DNA of 64,000 nucleotides from Euryodendron excelsum (GCA_033060915.1 CM065399.1:19898501-19962500), one strand, 5' to 3'. Shown: positions 21,456-33,339, numbered from the stretch's first letter. The notes: a model not told the origin generated them from the sequence alone. Program-made: numbers and translations.

Positions 21456-23110
21456 AAGCATCTTGATAAGGTTAATTTAAATAATCAAGTTCAAATAACT
21501 TATTGATATATTTATCTTATCAGTTTATATACATATAAATAAATAAATAAATATATATATATATATATATAATCTAAATATATGTTTGAAATGCATCCCA
21601 TCTCATGTGATACCTTTACGCATATAATATTTGAAATGAAAAAAAATAATATTTAAGTTAATAATTTTTTTATCGCATTTACGTCGATATATTTGAATTG
21701 TGAAAAAGGTCATAATTATTAGGATTAAGATTAGGTAAAGATAAGGAAGATTAGTATTGTGATCCCGCAAGTGTATGGTATCGCTATGTAATCTTACCGG
21801 TAATACCGGATCATTCTTCCCATGGGATTGAACCAAATATAGGGATGGACACTCAACTCACAATGGTCGAATCTCAAATCGGTTTGCAAATATGGCAAAA
21901 TTATATCTAAGTGAAATCGAATAAGACCAAAAATCCTTTGGGTTTTGAGTTGTGATTATAATCTAGTTATGTAATTAAGACTATGATCTACTAAAAGTTA
22001 ATTGACAATCAAAGGTAGTACTAAAGTGATTTGGGAAAGAAATTGAGTTCAATTGATTTAAACACCCAAAGAATTTTAAGTTGTCATTGAAGGTTTATAA
22101 CTCAATTGCTAAGCCACAATCAATGGTAGCAATTCAGAGGATTGATTCAACTTCAATTGATGGTTTGATGTATTATCAAAATGAGAGACCTACATTAATA
22201 CCATCGACTTGATTAATTGCCAATCACAATTGCTAAATTGTGACTTGTAATTGTCAAACATAATTACTAATGTAGGAGTTCTAAGATATCCAACCATCAA
22301 CTAAGAAGAATTATCATTTCAAATAGGTGAAACAATGAAATCATGGGATACCTTCAATGAAACTTTGAATTCCTCAAGTGTTCTTTACAATTGAACCCAA
22401 TTGAAAAGTTAGATACTCATCTCCATTTTAGATCTTCACAATTAAATTGACTTGAAGAACAATTGAAATTGAACAAGAAAGAGATAGACAATTCTATTGA
22501 AATCAACTCTAGAATTCAATTACAAGGAATGTAGAATGGTAATCTAAGTAATCCAAACTATTACAATAATAGAAAAGTACTTTCCCAAAGCAGAAAATTG
22601 TACAAAACTGATAAAAGCTCGATGGATCCCCGAATCTCCGTACAAATCTGTATTTATACCAATGAAAATAAAACAGAGACTGGGAGGATTGTACGTACGG
22701 TCTAACCATTGTCTGTATGGTTGGGCTTATCGTACATACGGTCTTTGTACGGTACCTAATACGCTGATTGCAGCCCTTTGAAGTTTGGAAAATGTCTGCA
22801 AGCGTACGTATGGTGTACAGTACCGTATATACAATCAAGAGAAAGTTTGCCCCAATTAAAGCCCTACTTCTCCTTCTTTCAGCTAATAACTTGCAAATCA
22901 AACATAAAAACTTATTAGAGACAATATGATACTAACATGAAACATATGTATAATCTAAATGGATTAACACGGGCTATTTAGGGACTTTGGATTACACTTT
23001 TGGAATGTAATCAATTAGGTAAAGATAATGGATATTTAGGTTAGTATAACATAATAGAGACATCTTGATAAGGTTAATTTAAACAATCAAGTTATTAGTT
23101 ATTATGCATT
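21456..23110. other. Roughly 1.3-kb insertion flanked by two pairs of direct repeats, unidentified
   Basis: CTTGATAAGGTTAATTTAAA is repeated at about 21461 and 23069, and ATTAGGTAAAGATAA at about 21728 and 23015. The DNA between (about 21757-23012) begins near TGTGATCCCGCAAGTGTATGG and ends TGTAATCA, with repeated GTACGTACGG-like phrases at 22692-22830. No convincing coding domain. It may be a non-autonomous retroelement remnant with ATTAG on both sides (5-bp match), but the left copy is 3 bp from a canonical TG end. Confidence 0.35.
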
Positions 23111-24700
23111 ACTAATACCATATGCAGTGTGGGATCACGTTATGCCCAGAGGAGGCAATTGTCCCTCTCAAAATTTTAAAATTCTACATATAGTTTCAGA
23201 TATATTTCTTAGCTTTTACCTTCTAAAAATTGATAAATGCACCCCCCTTAAAGTTTTAAATTCTACTTTTACAGTTTGTCCCCTCTAAATATTTATAAAT
23301 GCCTTATTAAATAGTTATTTGGTTTTAAAGAACCTATTATATAAAAATATTAAATATTGGGAGGAAAGTTTGAAAGATTAAAGATTAGGTTGAAGATTAA
23401 AGTTTGTTAGGTTTAAACTTCATCTTACATTACTAGCCATAATTTGTAGGAGTCAAATATATAACCAATAACGTAAAGACATGTGTTTTTTTTTTATATT
23501 TTATAAATTTAAAATTATGAGAAAAAGGAGTTTGAAGTTTGAAGTGTAAAGACCCCACAATATTTTGCTATTTATAATAGTATATATATATGGAATTAGA
23601 GGAAAAATGTGGTGGGAATTGAGAAATCTTAGGAATGTTTAAAAAAAAAATTGTGGGTGTTTTTTTAGTTAATTAAAGATATTTTAGGATAACCAATCAA
23701 TGGAAGAATAATGAGATTAAGTTAAAATTAAAAAAGGATAAAAGGAATAATTGGAATTAAAGAGATTTTAGGAATCTAAGAGTAATTTTAAGAGTTGGCT
23801 TTTGATGGAAACATAACGTAGGCTAGAAGGATAAAAGAGAAATTTTGAATTAGTGAAATTTGGGAGTAGAATTTTGATGGAAACGTAATTTAGAGCTAAT
23901 AGAGAGATTTTTTTAGGACTTTTTATTAATTTTAAAATTAAAAAAATAAGTAGAACTCTTAGGTGTAATATAATAGGAAGAGGAGAATGAAATGTTAGTT
24001 CTTTCAATTTTCCAATCTCTTGCATTAAAATGCAAATTGTTTTATATGTGCACCTATGATTAGGACCAAGCCAGTCATCCTATCGTGCATAATTAAAAAA
24101 AAAAAAAATACAGTAAGAAAGAAACAATCTCAAAAGCCTTGCATTATACTCCTTGGAGGGCTACCATGGTCTATTCTTATGGCTATCGATTGGTTTACGG
24201 TTGGGTCTTGTGCAATATTGAATTGGCGATGATGGGATATCAACGTCAACGAAAAAACATTAAGACTTTATTTCGATAATAGCAGAAACTAGCAAGGTGA
24301 TGCAATGATAATGTTGATGGAGTGGGATGAGATCCCATTCGACGATGATAGAGGAAGATGCACAGTAGCAACTACTACAAGGGAGTGCAGCAACAATGGT
24401 TCAATTTATATGTTTTGATGGTGATCCAACAACCTTATTAGATGAGTTTTAATGTTCATGCGATATGTCCGTGGCTAAAAAAAAACATACAGTATTCAGA
24501 GAGTGGACAAAAATTATAAATAAGAAAAGTCATATGAGTCCGAAAACTAAAAAATTTCTCACCTTCCTCTGAATCTAAAAGGTGATAGTGAGAGAAAGAT
24601 AAATATAATTATATAAAACACACAAATCTACAACATTAAGAATGAAATGAAAAAAAATAAAAATAATGGCGAAATACCTCAAATCATAAAAACCCTACTT
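23111..24700. other. AT-rich intergenic DNA, no gene seen
   Basis: A stretch near 23140-23300 (GGAGGCAATTGTCCCTCTC) resembles the start of the element at 19749, so it is probably decayed transposon DNA. The rest is AT-rich with no domain, RNA gene or long frame I can support. Confidence 0.4.
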
Positions 24701-24928
24701 TTATATCATTCTTATTAACAAAACGAAACAAAGCTTACTCCCCAAAAAAGAGTGACCTTGAGGGATGGTGAACATGGCGAGGCTAACATCTTCGGAGGAA
24801 ACGGGTGGTGGCAAGGAACTCAAATTGTCTGTCCCTTCTTGTGTACCATTCTCTATCCCATACACCTTATTGGGCCATGTCATAATTAATGATGACATGA
24901 ATAACAATACAATGACAATTTTTGTCAA
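24701..24928 (-). CDS. Possible small secreted-peptide ORF
   Basis: A 75-codon minus-strand frame starts MTKIVIVLLFMSSLIMTWPN, a plausible signal peptide of about 24 residues. A short acidic mature part follows (ENGTQEGTDNLSSLPPPVSSEDVSLAMF). I recognise no family. A second, frameshifted copy lies inverted at about 25833-25944, and within the copies SSED and LAMFTIP are shared. After LAMFTIP the two diverge, so the real gene may splice there. AT-rich surroundings and no promoter evidence make expression doubtful. It may equally be a repeat-borne fragment. Confidence 0.3.
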   Translation of the reverse strand: MTKIVIVLLFMSSLIMTWPNKVYGIENGTQEGTDNLSSLPPPVSSEDVSLAMFTIPQGHSFLGSKLCFVLLIRMI

Positions 24929-25832
24929 TTATTATATTTATAAATATTAGAATAAAATCATAATAAGTAATAAAATCGACGAACAAAACTAGGAATTGAA
25001 AATTTTCCAAAACCAACATGCATCTATGTCTTCTTACATTTTTTTGTGTAGATATACATATATACGATATATATATATCTATATACACAAATATACAAAT
25101 AAAAGGGCATATCAAAAACCTAAACAAAGCAAATGGCAGACACGACAGAACTGATGGAGACCATTTCCAAAAGCTAAAGATGGGAGCCATCCAATCCACT
25201 ATAGTACAAGTTTATGGAGGAGCTTTTATTTACTTTTGAGGGAAGTTAATGGGGACATAATGGATCCTTGGCTATAAGATTTTAGTGTAACAACTTTTAT
25301 TTACTTTTGAGGGAAATTAATGGGGACATAATGGATCCTGTTTCCAAAGTGGCTATAAGATTTTAGTATAACTTCATTTTCGTGCCGCCAATGGCATTTT
25401 TTCCAGTAGATTGGACTAGGATTATCGCAAGTCTTTTTGCAAATATGACTATTCAATTTCATTCAAAATGGTAGGAAGCCAAGCTTAGGGGAGTCACTTA
25501 TGGGTCCTCTCATCTTATTCTAGTATTCTGTAATCAGCCAGAGCAACCTTCTGTACTATAGTGTTTATGGTTCGAAGGGCCTCTTCATCTTCTTCTTCAG
25601 TTTTCTTTAATGAAAGACTAGGGTTTTGGTTAGATTAGATATTAATTTAGATAAAAATCTTATGCCGGATTTACTAATTGAGGTTGTTGACTATTATAGG
25701 TATTAATTGTTATATTTATTAAATCTAATAAGTAAAATTAAAATGACTATAAAAAAATATCAATAGTGATAATATGGCCCAATAAAATGTATGAAGTAGA
25801 GAAAGAACATAAAAAAGAGAGAGGATGCATTT
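24929..25832. other. AT-rich spacer with a 71-bp tandem duplication
   Basis: A unit starting CTTTTATTTACTTTTGAGGG occurs at 25223 and 25294 and contains TTAATGGGGACATAATGGATCC. The second copy has an extra TGTTTCCAAAG. Otherwise no gene seen; (AT)n-like DNA at 25050-25085. Confidence 0.6.
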
Positions 25833-25990
25833 CTCTCCTTGCATGGGATAGAGAATGGGGCACAAGAAGAGGGCAGACAATTTGGGTTCCTTGTCACCAT
25901 CGTCTCCTCCGAAGATATTACCCTCGCCATGTTCACCATCCCTAATTTCAGTCGAAGTACCAATAAGGGTAAGGGCTGGTTTCCTATAGT
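25833..25990 (+). pseudogene. Inverted, frameshifted copy of the small secreted-peptide ORF
   Basis: From about 25843 the plus strand matches the minus-strand ORF at 24701-24928 through ATGGGATAGAGAATGG and CTCGCCATGTTCACCATCCC. Single-base gains and losses change the frame in the middle, and the signal-peptide part is missing. It lies about 1 kb from its partner in opposite orientation. Confidence 0.5.
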
Positions 25991-26388
25991 TTTAGTCATA
26001 ACACACTAATAATGTAATATGCTTTCATTCCTAACTAACACACCAATAATGCAAGTGCTTTGTTATCAAAAAAACAAAAACAAGAGCCAAAACCACGACC
26101 CCCTATAGAACTTGTATGAACTCACATTGTGAATTACCAAACTACCCTGCTCTTTGCTTAGCAGGATTACACAGAAGAGTTCAAATTAAAAATGGTGGAT
26201 GGAGAACAATCACTGCCTTGGGCATGGAGCTAACTGCTCTCACAATCTCTTATGAACTAAATAAATCATTACTCACATAAATATTTTCAGGCCATGGACA
26301 GCTGTTGCCTCCTCTCCTTGCGCGTGACCCAATCTAAGCCACCACCATTCTAATCTTTAAAAATATATTTGTAAATATATATATATAT

Positions 26389-26448
<60 letters not shown>

Positions 26449-26705
26449 GAGCATCCTAGGTGGGAGGTGGTGGTGGGGGTGCTGGTGCAGCGTGCGGATC
26501 TCTAGGTATTCCTTGGTTCAGTTCTTTATCATATATACATATTTTTTAAGTGTTTGTTTGTGCTCTGTTGTGCAGTTACTAGAAAAACTAGTTAATCGTA
26601 CGAGTTCTTGAGTTTTGAGTTCAAACCAAGCAAAACCAGAAAACAACTTAGAGAGAGAGAGAGAGAGAGAGGCGGAGAGGAGGAGAAAAGAAACATTAAA
26701 ACCAA
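25991..26705 (+). promoter_or_regulatory. Upstream region and 5' leader of the receptor kinase gene
   Basis: A run of TA repeats (about 26372-26390) is followed at once by a (GA)n tract of about 50 bp (26391-26442), and a second GA tract lies at 26651-26672. GA/CT tracts are common near plant transcription starts. A possible leader intron could run from CTCTAG|GTATTCC (about 26505) to TTGTGCAG (about 26575), which I cannot confirm. No other gene seen in 25991-26705. Confidence 0.45.
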
Positions 26706-26741
26706 ATGATGCAAACCCGAGAAGAAAAGTTTGGAAATTGA
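26706..26741 (+). CDS. Upstream ORF (11 codons) of the receptor kinase gene
   Basis: ATGATG at 26706 opens a short frame ending in TGA at 26739-26741. It lies only 5 bp before the main ATG at 26747 and in another frame. If it is in the mature leader it should lower or gate translation of the receptor. Whether the leader is spliced is unknown. Confidence 0.5.
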   Translation: MMQTREEKFGN

Positions 26742-26746
26742 GGCAA

Positions 26747-29700
26747 ATGTCGAAGCCCAGCTCGAGGCAATCCTACAACCCCAACCCCATTCCCAACCAC
26801 AACCATCTCTCTGCTTCGTCACCATCATCATTCTCAAACCCTCCACCACCACCACCACCACCACCACCTCTCTTCCTCTTCTTCACTCTCCTTTCAACCC
26901 TTTTCACCCTCTACACCCTCCCCATCGCCGCCGCCGCCGCCGCCGCCAACCACGAGGCGTTAACACTCTCCTCATGGTTACATAGCTCACCTTCACCATC
27001 TTCCCCTTTTCTCTCCTCTTTCGCAGACTGGAACATACTCGACACCAACCCATGCAAATGGTCATACATAACATGCACTCCCCAAGGCTTCGTCTCCGAA
27101 ATAAATATCCAATCCATCCCTCTGGAGCTTCCATTCCCATCAAATCTCTCTTCATTCCCACACCTTCGGAAACTTTCCATTCCAGCCGCCAATCTCACAG
27201 GCACCATCCCCGCCGAGCTAGGCGACTGTCATGGACTTACACTCATCGATCTCAGCTCAAACAGTCTCGTCGGAACCATCCCTCCGAGCCTCGGAAACCT
27301 TCAAAGCCTCGAAGATTTGATCTTAAACTCCAATCAGCTCACTGGTAAAATCCCAGTTGAGCTCAGCCAATGCCAAAGCCTCAAGAATCTTCTCCTCTTC
27401 GATAACCGCCTCAGTGGCACCATTCCGCCTGAATTAGGCCAATTATCGAGCCTGGAAGTCCTCCGTGCCGGCGGCAACAATGACATCACCGGAAAAATCC
27501 CCGACGAGCTTGGAAACTGCGGCAACTTGACTGTGTTAGGCCTTGCCGATACCAAGGTTTCGGGGCCTATACCGGCCTCATTGGGTAGGCTCGGAAAGCT
27601 TCAAACATTGTCAATATACACTTCAATGCTCTCCGGCGAAATACCTCTGGAATTAGGTAACTGTTCAGAGCTTGTCAACTTGTATTTATATGAAAATAGT
27701 CTTTCGGGTTCGATTCCGCCAGACCTTGGGAACCTCCGAAAGCTTGAAAAATTGCTGTTATGGCAGAACAATTTTGTTGGGGTTATCCCTGAAGAGATTG
27801 GCAATTGCACTAGCTTGACAATTATTGATCTTTCTTTGAATTCATTATCTGGGCCTATACCTTGGTCTTTCGGTGGCCTTGTTGAGCTTCAAGAGCTTAT
27901 GCTTAGTGATAACAATGTCTCTGGTTCGATACCTTCGGTCCTTTCAAATGCTACGAATCTCATTCAATTACAACTCGATACCAATCAGATATCGGGTTTG
28001 ATCCCTCCTGAGCTTGGGTTATTGTCAAATCTTGTTGTGTTCTTCACCTGGCAAAACCAGCTTGAAGGAAGCATACCTTCAAGTTTGGCTAGTTGCAGTA
28101 ACCTCCAAGCGTTGGACTTGTCACATAATTCACTCACCGGCAGCATTCCTCCTAGCCTGTTTCAACTCAGAAACCTCACCAAGCTTCTTGTGATTTCCAA
28201 TGACATTTCGGGTTCAATACCGCAAGAAATTGGTAATTGTAGCTCTCTTGTGAGGCTCCGGCTTCGAAACAACCAGATTGCTGGCGACATTCCTAAAGAA
28301 ATTGGGGGTCTAAAGAGCTTAAACTTTCTTGATTTGTCAGGAAACCGCCTTTCTGGGCCGGTGCCGGATGAGATTGGGAGTTGCACAGAGTTGCAAATGG
28401 TAGACCTCAGCAATAACACACTGGAAGGTACCCTGCCTAATTCATTGTCATCTCTGTCTGGCCTCCAAGTTTTCGATGTTTCCAGTAATCAATTTGGGGG
28501 TCCAATTCCTGCAAGTTTCGGCCGCCTGGTTTCGTTGAACAAGCTCATTCTGAGCAAAAATTCATTCTCTGGGTCAATACCTCCATCTCTTGGCCTCTGT
28601 TCAAGCCTCCAGTTGCTTGATCTTAGCAGCAATGGACTCATTGGCAATATCCCAGTTGAGTTGTGTAAGATTGAGGCCCTTGAAATTGCTCTGAATCTCA
28701 GTTGCAATGGCCTAACTGGGCCAATCCCAGCTCAAATATCAGCACTCAACAAGCTTTCTGCATTAGACCTTTCACACAACAAGCTTCAGGGGGATTTGAG
28801 TCCCCTGGCCCGGCTCGACAATCTGGTCTTTCTCAACATTTCTTACAACAACTTCACCGGTTATCTGCCGGACAACAAGCTCTTCCGGCAGCTATCAGCC
28901 ACTGATTTAGCTGGGAACCAAGGCCTATGCTTTTTTGGCCGCGACTCTTGTTTCTTAAGCAATATTGCAGGGAGAGGAATAGCAAAAAATGGAAATGAAA
29001 TGAGGCGATCAAGGAGACTTAAACTAGCACTCGCGTTGCTAATCACTCTGACAATTGCAATGGTGATTATGGGAGCAATTGCAGTGATTCGGGCACAAAG
29101 AACAATCAGAGGTGATGATGATTCAGAGATTGGAGAGTCATGGCCTTGGCAGTTCACTCCATTCCAGAAGCTAAATTTCTCGGTAGAGCAAGTTTTGAGA
29201 TGTCTAGTTGATTCCAATGTGATAGGAAAAGGCTGTTCTGGAGTTGTTTATCGCGCTGATATGGACAATGGCGAAGTTGTTGCGGTGAAGAAGCTTTGGC
29301 CTACAACAATGGCTGCAGCCAAGGATTGCAACGACGATAAGTGTGGAGTTCGGGATTCATTCTCAGCAGAGGTGAAAACTCTAGGCTCGATTCGCCATAA
29401 GAACATCGTTAGATTCTTGGGCTGTTGCTGGAATCGAAACACGAGGTTGCTCATGTATGATTATATGCCTAATGGGAGCTTAGGTAGCCTCCTACATGAG
29501 AGAAATGGAAACCCTCTGGAGTGGGAATTGAGATACCAAATTCTGCTAGGGGCAGCACAAGGCCTTGCTTATTTACACCATGATTGTGTTCCTCCAATTG
29601 TTCATAGGGATATCAAGGCCAATAACATCCTCATCGGCCTTGAATTCGAGCCTTACATAGCAGATTTCGGCCTGGCCAAGCTTGTCGATGATGGTGATTT

Positions 29701-30434
29701 TGCTCGGTCCTCCAATACAGTTGCAGGTTCCTATGGATATATAGCTCCTGGTGAGTATATTCCTCTATACCTTATAGTTCTTGGAGCAAAATTTTAGAAT
29801 TTCATGCCTAGTTTGAATAGTTCACGTTGGGAAAAAAAAAAACCTAGTCAAATATTAATGTGAATATGAAATCTTTTGCTAATTTTTACTATGATTCTTT
29901 TCAGAATATGGGTACATGATGAAGATCACAGAGAAGAGCGATGTTTATAGCTACGGCGTGGTTGTATTGGAAGTGTTGACGGGTAAGCAGCCAATCGATC
30001 CAACAATACCGGACGGCCTTCATGTGGTTGATTGGGTGAGGCAGAAGAGGGGAGGAATTGAAGTCCTTGATCGGAGCTTACTGTCTCGGCCGGAATCAGA
30101 AGTTGAAGAAATGAGGCAAGCACTAGGTATAGCCTTATTATGTGTTAATTGCTCTCCAGATGAAAGGCCTACCATGAAAGATGTGGCGGCAATGCTCAAA
30201 GAAATAAAGCATGAGAGAGAGGAGTATGCAAAGGTTGATGTGCTGCTCAAGGGCTCTCCGGCCACCACGGATGTCCAGGGAAATAGGAACTCCGGTGGAG
30301 TTCTGGCAACATCATCATCATCATCATCCACAAAGGCAATGCAAAGTTTGTATCCAGAAAGCAATAACACAAGCTTCTCTGCATCCTCATTGCTTTACTC
30401 ATCTTCCTCCAATGTCAAGATGAGTTTCAAGTGA
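26747..30434 (+). CDS. RGI1/RGI2-like: LRR receptor-like kinase, subfamily XI, RGF-receptor clade
   Basis: Two exons (26747-29750 and 29905-30434) are joined across a 154-bp intron (GTGAGT...TTTTCAG), giving 1177 residues. The intron splits the Glu codon of the kinase APE motif. Order: an unusual 41-residue Ser/Pro-rich lead (ten prolines), hydrophobic signal (about 42-67), CKWSYITC cap, about two dozen LRRs, a single membrane span (about 758-783), and the kinase. Kinase residues are present: glycine loop IGKGCSG (826), VAVKK, HRD (953), DFG (973), APE (1000-1002). RAGG at 240-243 is the RxGG motif of RGF receptors. That family perceives sulfated RGF/GLV peptides at the plasma membrane with SERK co-receptors and maintains root meristems. 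No damage is visible. The first in-frame ATG is at 26747; the upstream open frame has none. Confidence 0.93.
29751..29904 (+). other. Intron of the receptor kinase gene
   Basis: CTCCTG|GTGAGTATA to TTTTCAG|AATATGG. Splicing restores APEYGYM in frame. The retained frame would end at 29797. Confidence 0.93.
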
Positions 30435-31650
30435 TATAATTATATGACTATAGCGAAGCATTTGAAGAAGTTTGTCACTTTTAGTTTCATATTTCTTTGT
30501 TTTTGAGTTCGATGTACAGAAGAAATTAAGGGTTGATATTTGTTACCACTTAATGGAGAAGAACAAAAGAAAGCCAACATATGCAATTTTGGCTTTCTCC
30601 AGGTTTCGAGTTTCTATTCACAGCTTACAAACATATAATATTAAGCCCCACTTTTGATAAATCTAATGCTTTCTAGGTAATCAAAATGACATGTTGTGTT
30701 TCGGTTGCACAAGTGGACACAGTTGAGTTTGACATGATGTAACATGTTAAGCCATGGGGTGTTGCTTTACAGCTCAATTCCCCAACCCACCTTAACCACA
30801 GCAAAAAAAAAAAAAATTCCCCCACCCACTTAACATACTTTGATTGTGCAAAAGGAGTCGAGTTAAGCAATTTGAATAGGGTATTTTATCACGTACACAC
30901 AGGTGGCTAGTGAGGCCATATGGCCCTTTCAAAACTTATAAAATTTTGTTTACCCATATAAGTTATTGGGTATTTAAGATACAATATGGTACATTGATTT
31001 TCTTAAATTGAAGAAATTTTATCTTAACCTTTCTAAAATTAAAGAAATTTTACCTTAGGCCAAAAAACTTGAATTTGCATTGATCATGTATGTACGAGAT
31101 TAAGTAATCCTAAGCAATTTGGAGATTTAAGATTGAAGACTAAATTATAAAATAACACTCTATCGGATTTGTAGTACCTGATTGAATGTCCCGAAATTCC
31201 TTATTCTTGTTATCCCATCCATGAAGTGTTTTCTTCTACTTTAAACAAAAAAACCATCATTTTCAGTAGCGCTAACAAGTTTGTCCCAGAGAAAATGAGA
31301 TTCAAAAAGATCAATGATTAAGCTAGTTAGTATAATTAACTCAAAAGGCTTAAAGATTAAGCTAGTTTAGTGTCATCTGGCTTGCAGGGTCATATTGATT
31401 TGGATCACTGGCTCATGCTCTAATGCATGGGTCCATCGATTTTTATCTATGTCTTACGTTCTAATGAGTTTGGATTAAGTTTGGCTAATGCTACCAGCAC
31501 CTATTTGATGCAAACCCAGGACATATCAATCCTGATGGATCAGCTGTTCGGCTAGTTTGCCATATCTAGATTTAGCTTTGAGACCATGCTATTCATAATT
31601 GCGTCTGTTGAGCGCTGATGGATAGCTTGACCTGACTAATAATTGATGAG
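30435..31650. other. 3' flank of receptor kinase gene, no gene seen
   Basis: It contains the likely 3' UTR and AT-rich DNA. A fragment near 30895-30950 (GGCCATATGGCCC then AAAACTTATAAAATTTTG) resembles the hAT-like debris at 19749. No supported ORF or RNA gene. Confidence 0.4.
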
Positions 31651-31651
31651 T

Positions 31652-31746
31652 TCATGGTGATGTGCTATTCAACAGTAGGAGCCGGCCCAATAGGCTCGAT
31701 TGTGAATAGCATTTCTCTTAGCATGAATGTTACAAATTCACCATGA
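31652..31746. repeat. Nested inverted repeat (about 95 bp hairpin)
   Basis: TCATGGTGA (31652-31660) pairs with TCACCATGA (31738-31746), and TGCTATTCA (31663-31671) with TGAATAGCA (31703-31711). An inner GAGCC/GGCTC stem is also present. Probably a MITE remnant. Confidence 0.5.
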
Positions 31747-32175
31747 TCAAAACTGCACCATTCAATTCATTTTGTGGTGAATTGCACCTTCTATTCAAAG
31801 CAAGCTTGTGGATTTTGGGATAGACAGGAATCGGATCAGGAGTTCACAAAAAGTAAATGGCTGAGATGGGTTAATTCTGAAAGATCATGTGATGATTTGA
31901 CCCTTTATGCTCTGCTGAGTGGGGTCTGTGACCTACTCCTGCAGCATGTGTGCCTACATAAATAATAAATCTGCTGTGTGTTGTCTCTCACATTTTCTCA
32001 TCCCCATTTGGTAATCAGAATGAAAGCACTGATTTCAAATCTGCATCCCAGTGTCCTTTCCAAGATCTGACTGTTGTGCTACTTTGTTCTGGGTCAGACC
32101 TTTCTGGGTAGAAGGACATACAGCTCTGTGAAAAAAGGATTACAGATTATGTGTAGTTCAGTACATAATTTGTGT
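31747..32175. other. Intergenic, no gene seen
   Basis: The longest frame here (31774-31965) shows no recognisable domain and no sign of selection that I can see. No repeat structure noticed. Confidence 0.35.
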
Positions 32176-32540
32176 GAGAGAAAGAGAGTTTTTTTTTTTT
32201 TTTTTTCCAACTAAATCCAGCCTAAAAAAAACTCTTTATACTAAACTCAACTTACCAAATTGAGTTTGTTTAACCACGACCATAGTTGAAGTTTTACAAA
32301 TCTCATATAAAATTTGCAAAATAAGATCTAAGTAAAGTTGTGGTTTCAATCCACGACTTCATTGAAGTTGTGATTTCATTTAATGACTATCATGTGAAAT
32401 ATGTAAAATAAGGTAAAGTTGAAGTTGTGGTTTAAAACCACGACTTCAGTAACAAGCTGAGTTTGATAAATAAGTTCAAATAACAAAAGTTTGATACATA
32501 AGTTTTTTTTAATGCTGGGTTTAATAAAAATCTCAAAAGA
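32176..32540. mobile_element. Small TIR element (MITE-like, about 365 bp)
   Basis: The left end TAAATCCAGCCTAAAAAAAACT matches, inverted, the right end where AGTTTTTTTTAATGCTGGGTTTA occurs (32501-32523). Inside are palindromes built on GAAGTTGTGGTTT and AAACCACGACTTC. No ORF. Exact ends and TSD are unclear because of the T run at 32189-32206. Confidence 0.6.
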
Positions 32541-33054
32541 GAATGCTATGACCTGATCATTAGAAGAGTAATTAACTGATCAATTTTAAGAAAGCATGGA
32601 GTTGGTGGTCAATTGTCCTATATAGTAGTCCCGCATTTGGTGGTGAAAAAATGATCTGACTAATAATTCTGATTAGATTGCTCATCCACATATGGGGGAC
32701 ATATAATTCTGGGACAAGGGTTAATGAAAAAAACATGTAATAATCAAAATACCATTTATCCTAACTTACGAATATTATTTTATACTATGTATAAAAATAT
32801 AATATAATATAACGTTATATTATACATATATCAATACATTGTACATGTATATTAATATGATGTTAATAATATAATACATAAATATTATATATAAATGTTA
32901 TAATTTTACATATATCAATGTTTTGTATATTAACATTATATTAATAATATAAATATCTTGTATGTTAATAATATAATCATATATATTGATATTATATTTG
33001 TTATCTGTTAATATATTAACACCATGTTATATATTATTAATATATAATATGAGA
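32541..33054. other. Very AT-rich DNA
   Basis: From about 32750 to 33050 the sequence is nearly all A/T with recurrent TATATCAAT, TTAATAATATAA and TGTTAATA phrases. No gene. Possibly a matrix-attachment type or decayed (AT)n region. Confidence 0.5.
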
Positions 33055-33317
33055 AGCTTGCCTCTTTGGAAGTCAAGGTTAAGAGGATCGCATCCGACAT
33101 TAAGAAGACAAAGGAGATGTTGGATATGAATAATCCAGATGCGTAAAAAGTGAATTCCAGATATACAGGAAAAAGAGATGTTGGATATGAATAATCCAGA
33201 TGCGTCAAAAGTGCTAATTTCAAATATACAGGAAAAAATTTCAGGGATTGAGAAGGCAATGGGACATGTTAATGGTGCTGATGGGAAGATGGGTACACCC
33301 AAAGCTACTGAAAGTGG
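33055..33317 (+). pseudogene. Exon-like fragment of unknown gene with 61-bp tandem duplication, split by a CACTA element
   Basis: The plus strand reads SLEVKVKRIASDIKKTKEML, then a 61-bp unit starting GAGATGTTGGATATGAATAA is repeated at 33114 and 33175. The second copy continues openly (NPDASKVLISNIQEKISGIE...) to the insertion point at 33317. The Glu/Lys/Ile-rich, probably helical composition looks protein-coding. The 61-bp duplication breaks the frame. Sequence after the CACTA element (46778 on) stays open for only a short way. I do not recognise the family. Confidence 0.4.
33315..33317. repeat. Left target-site duplication of CACTA element (TGG)
   Basis: TGG precedes CACTACTAAAAA and is repeated at 46775-46777 directly after the right TIR. 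Three-base TSDs are the rule for CACTA elements. Confidence 0.85.
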
Positions 33318-33339
33318 CACTACTAAAAAAATTCACTTT

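Noticed and set aside
29751..29797. Receptor kinase ending at 29797 as a truncated protein
   Set aside because: Clear GT-AG splice sites restore APE and the rest of the kinase in frame with 29905-30434.
31774..31965. Small protein gene
   Set aside because: 63 codons in intergenic DNA with no signal peptide, domain or neighbouring gene structure.
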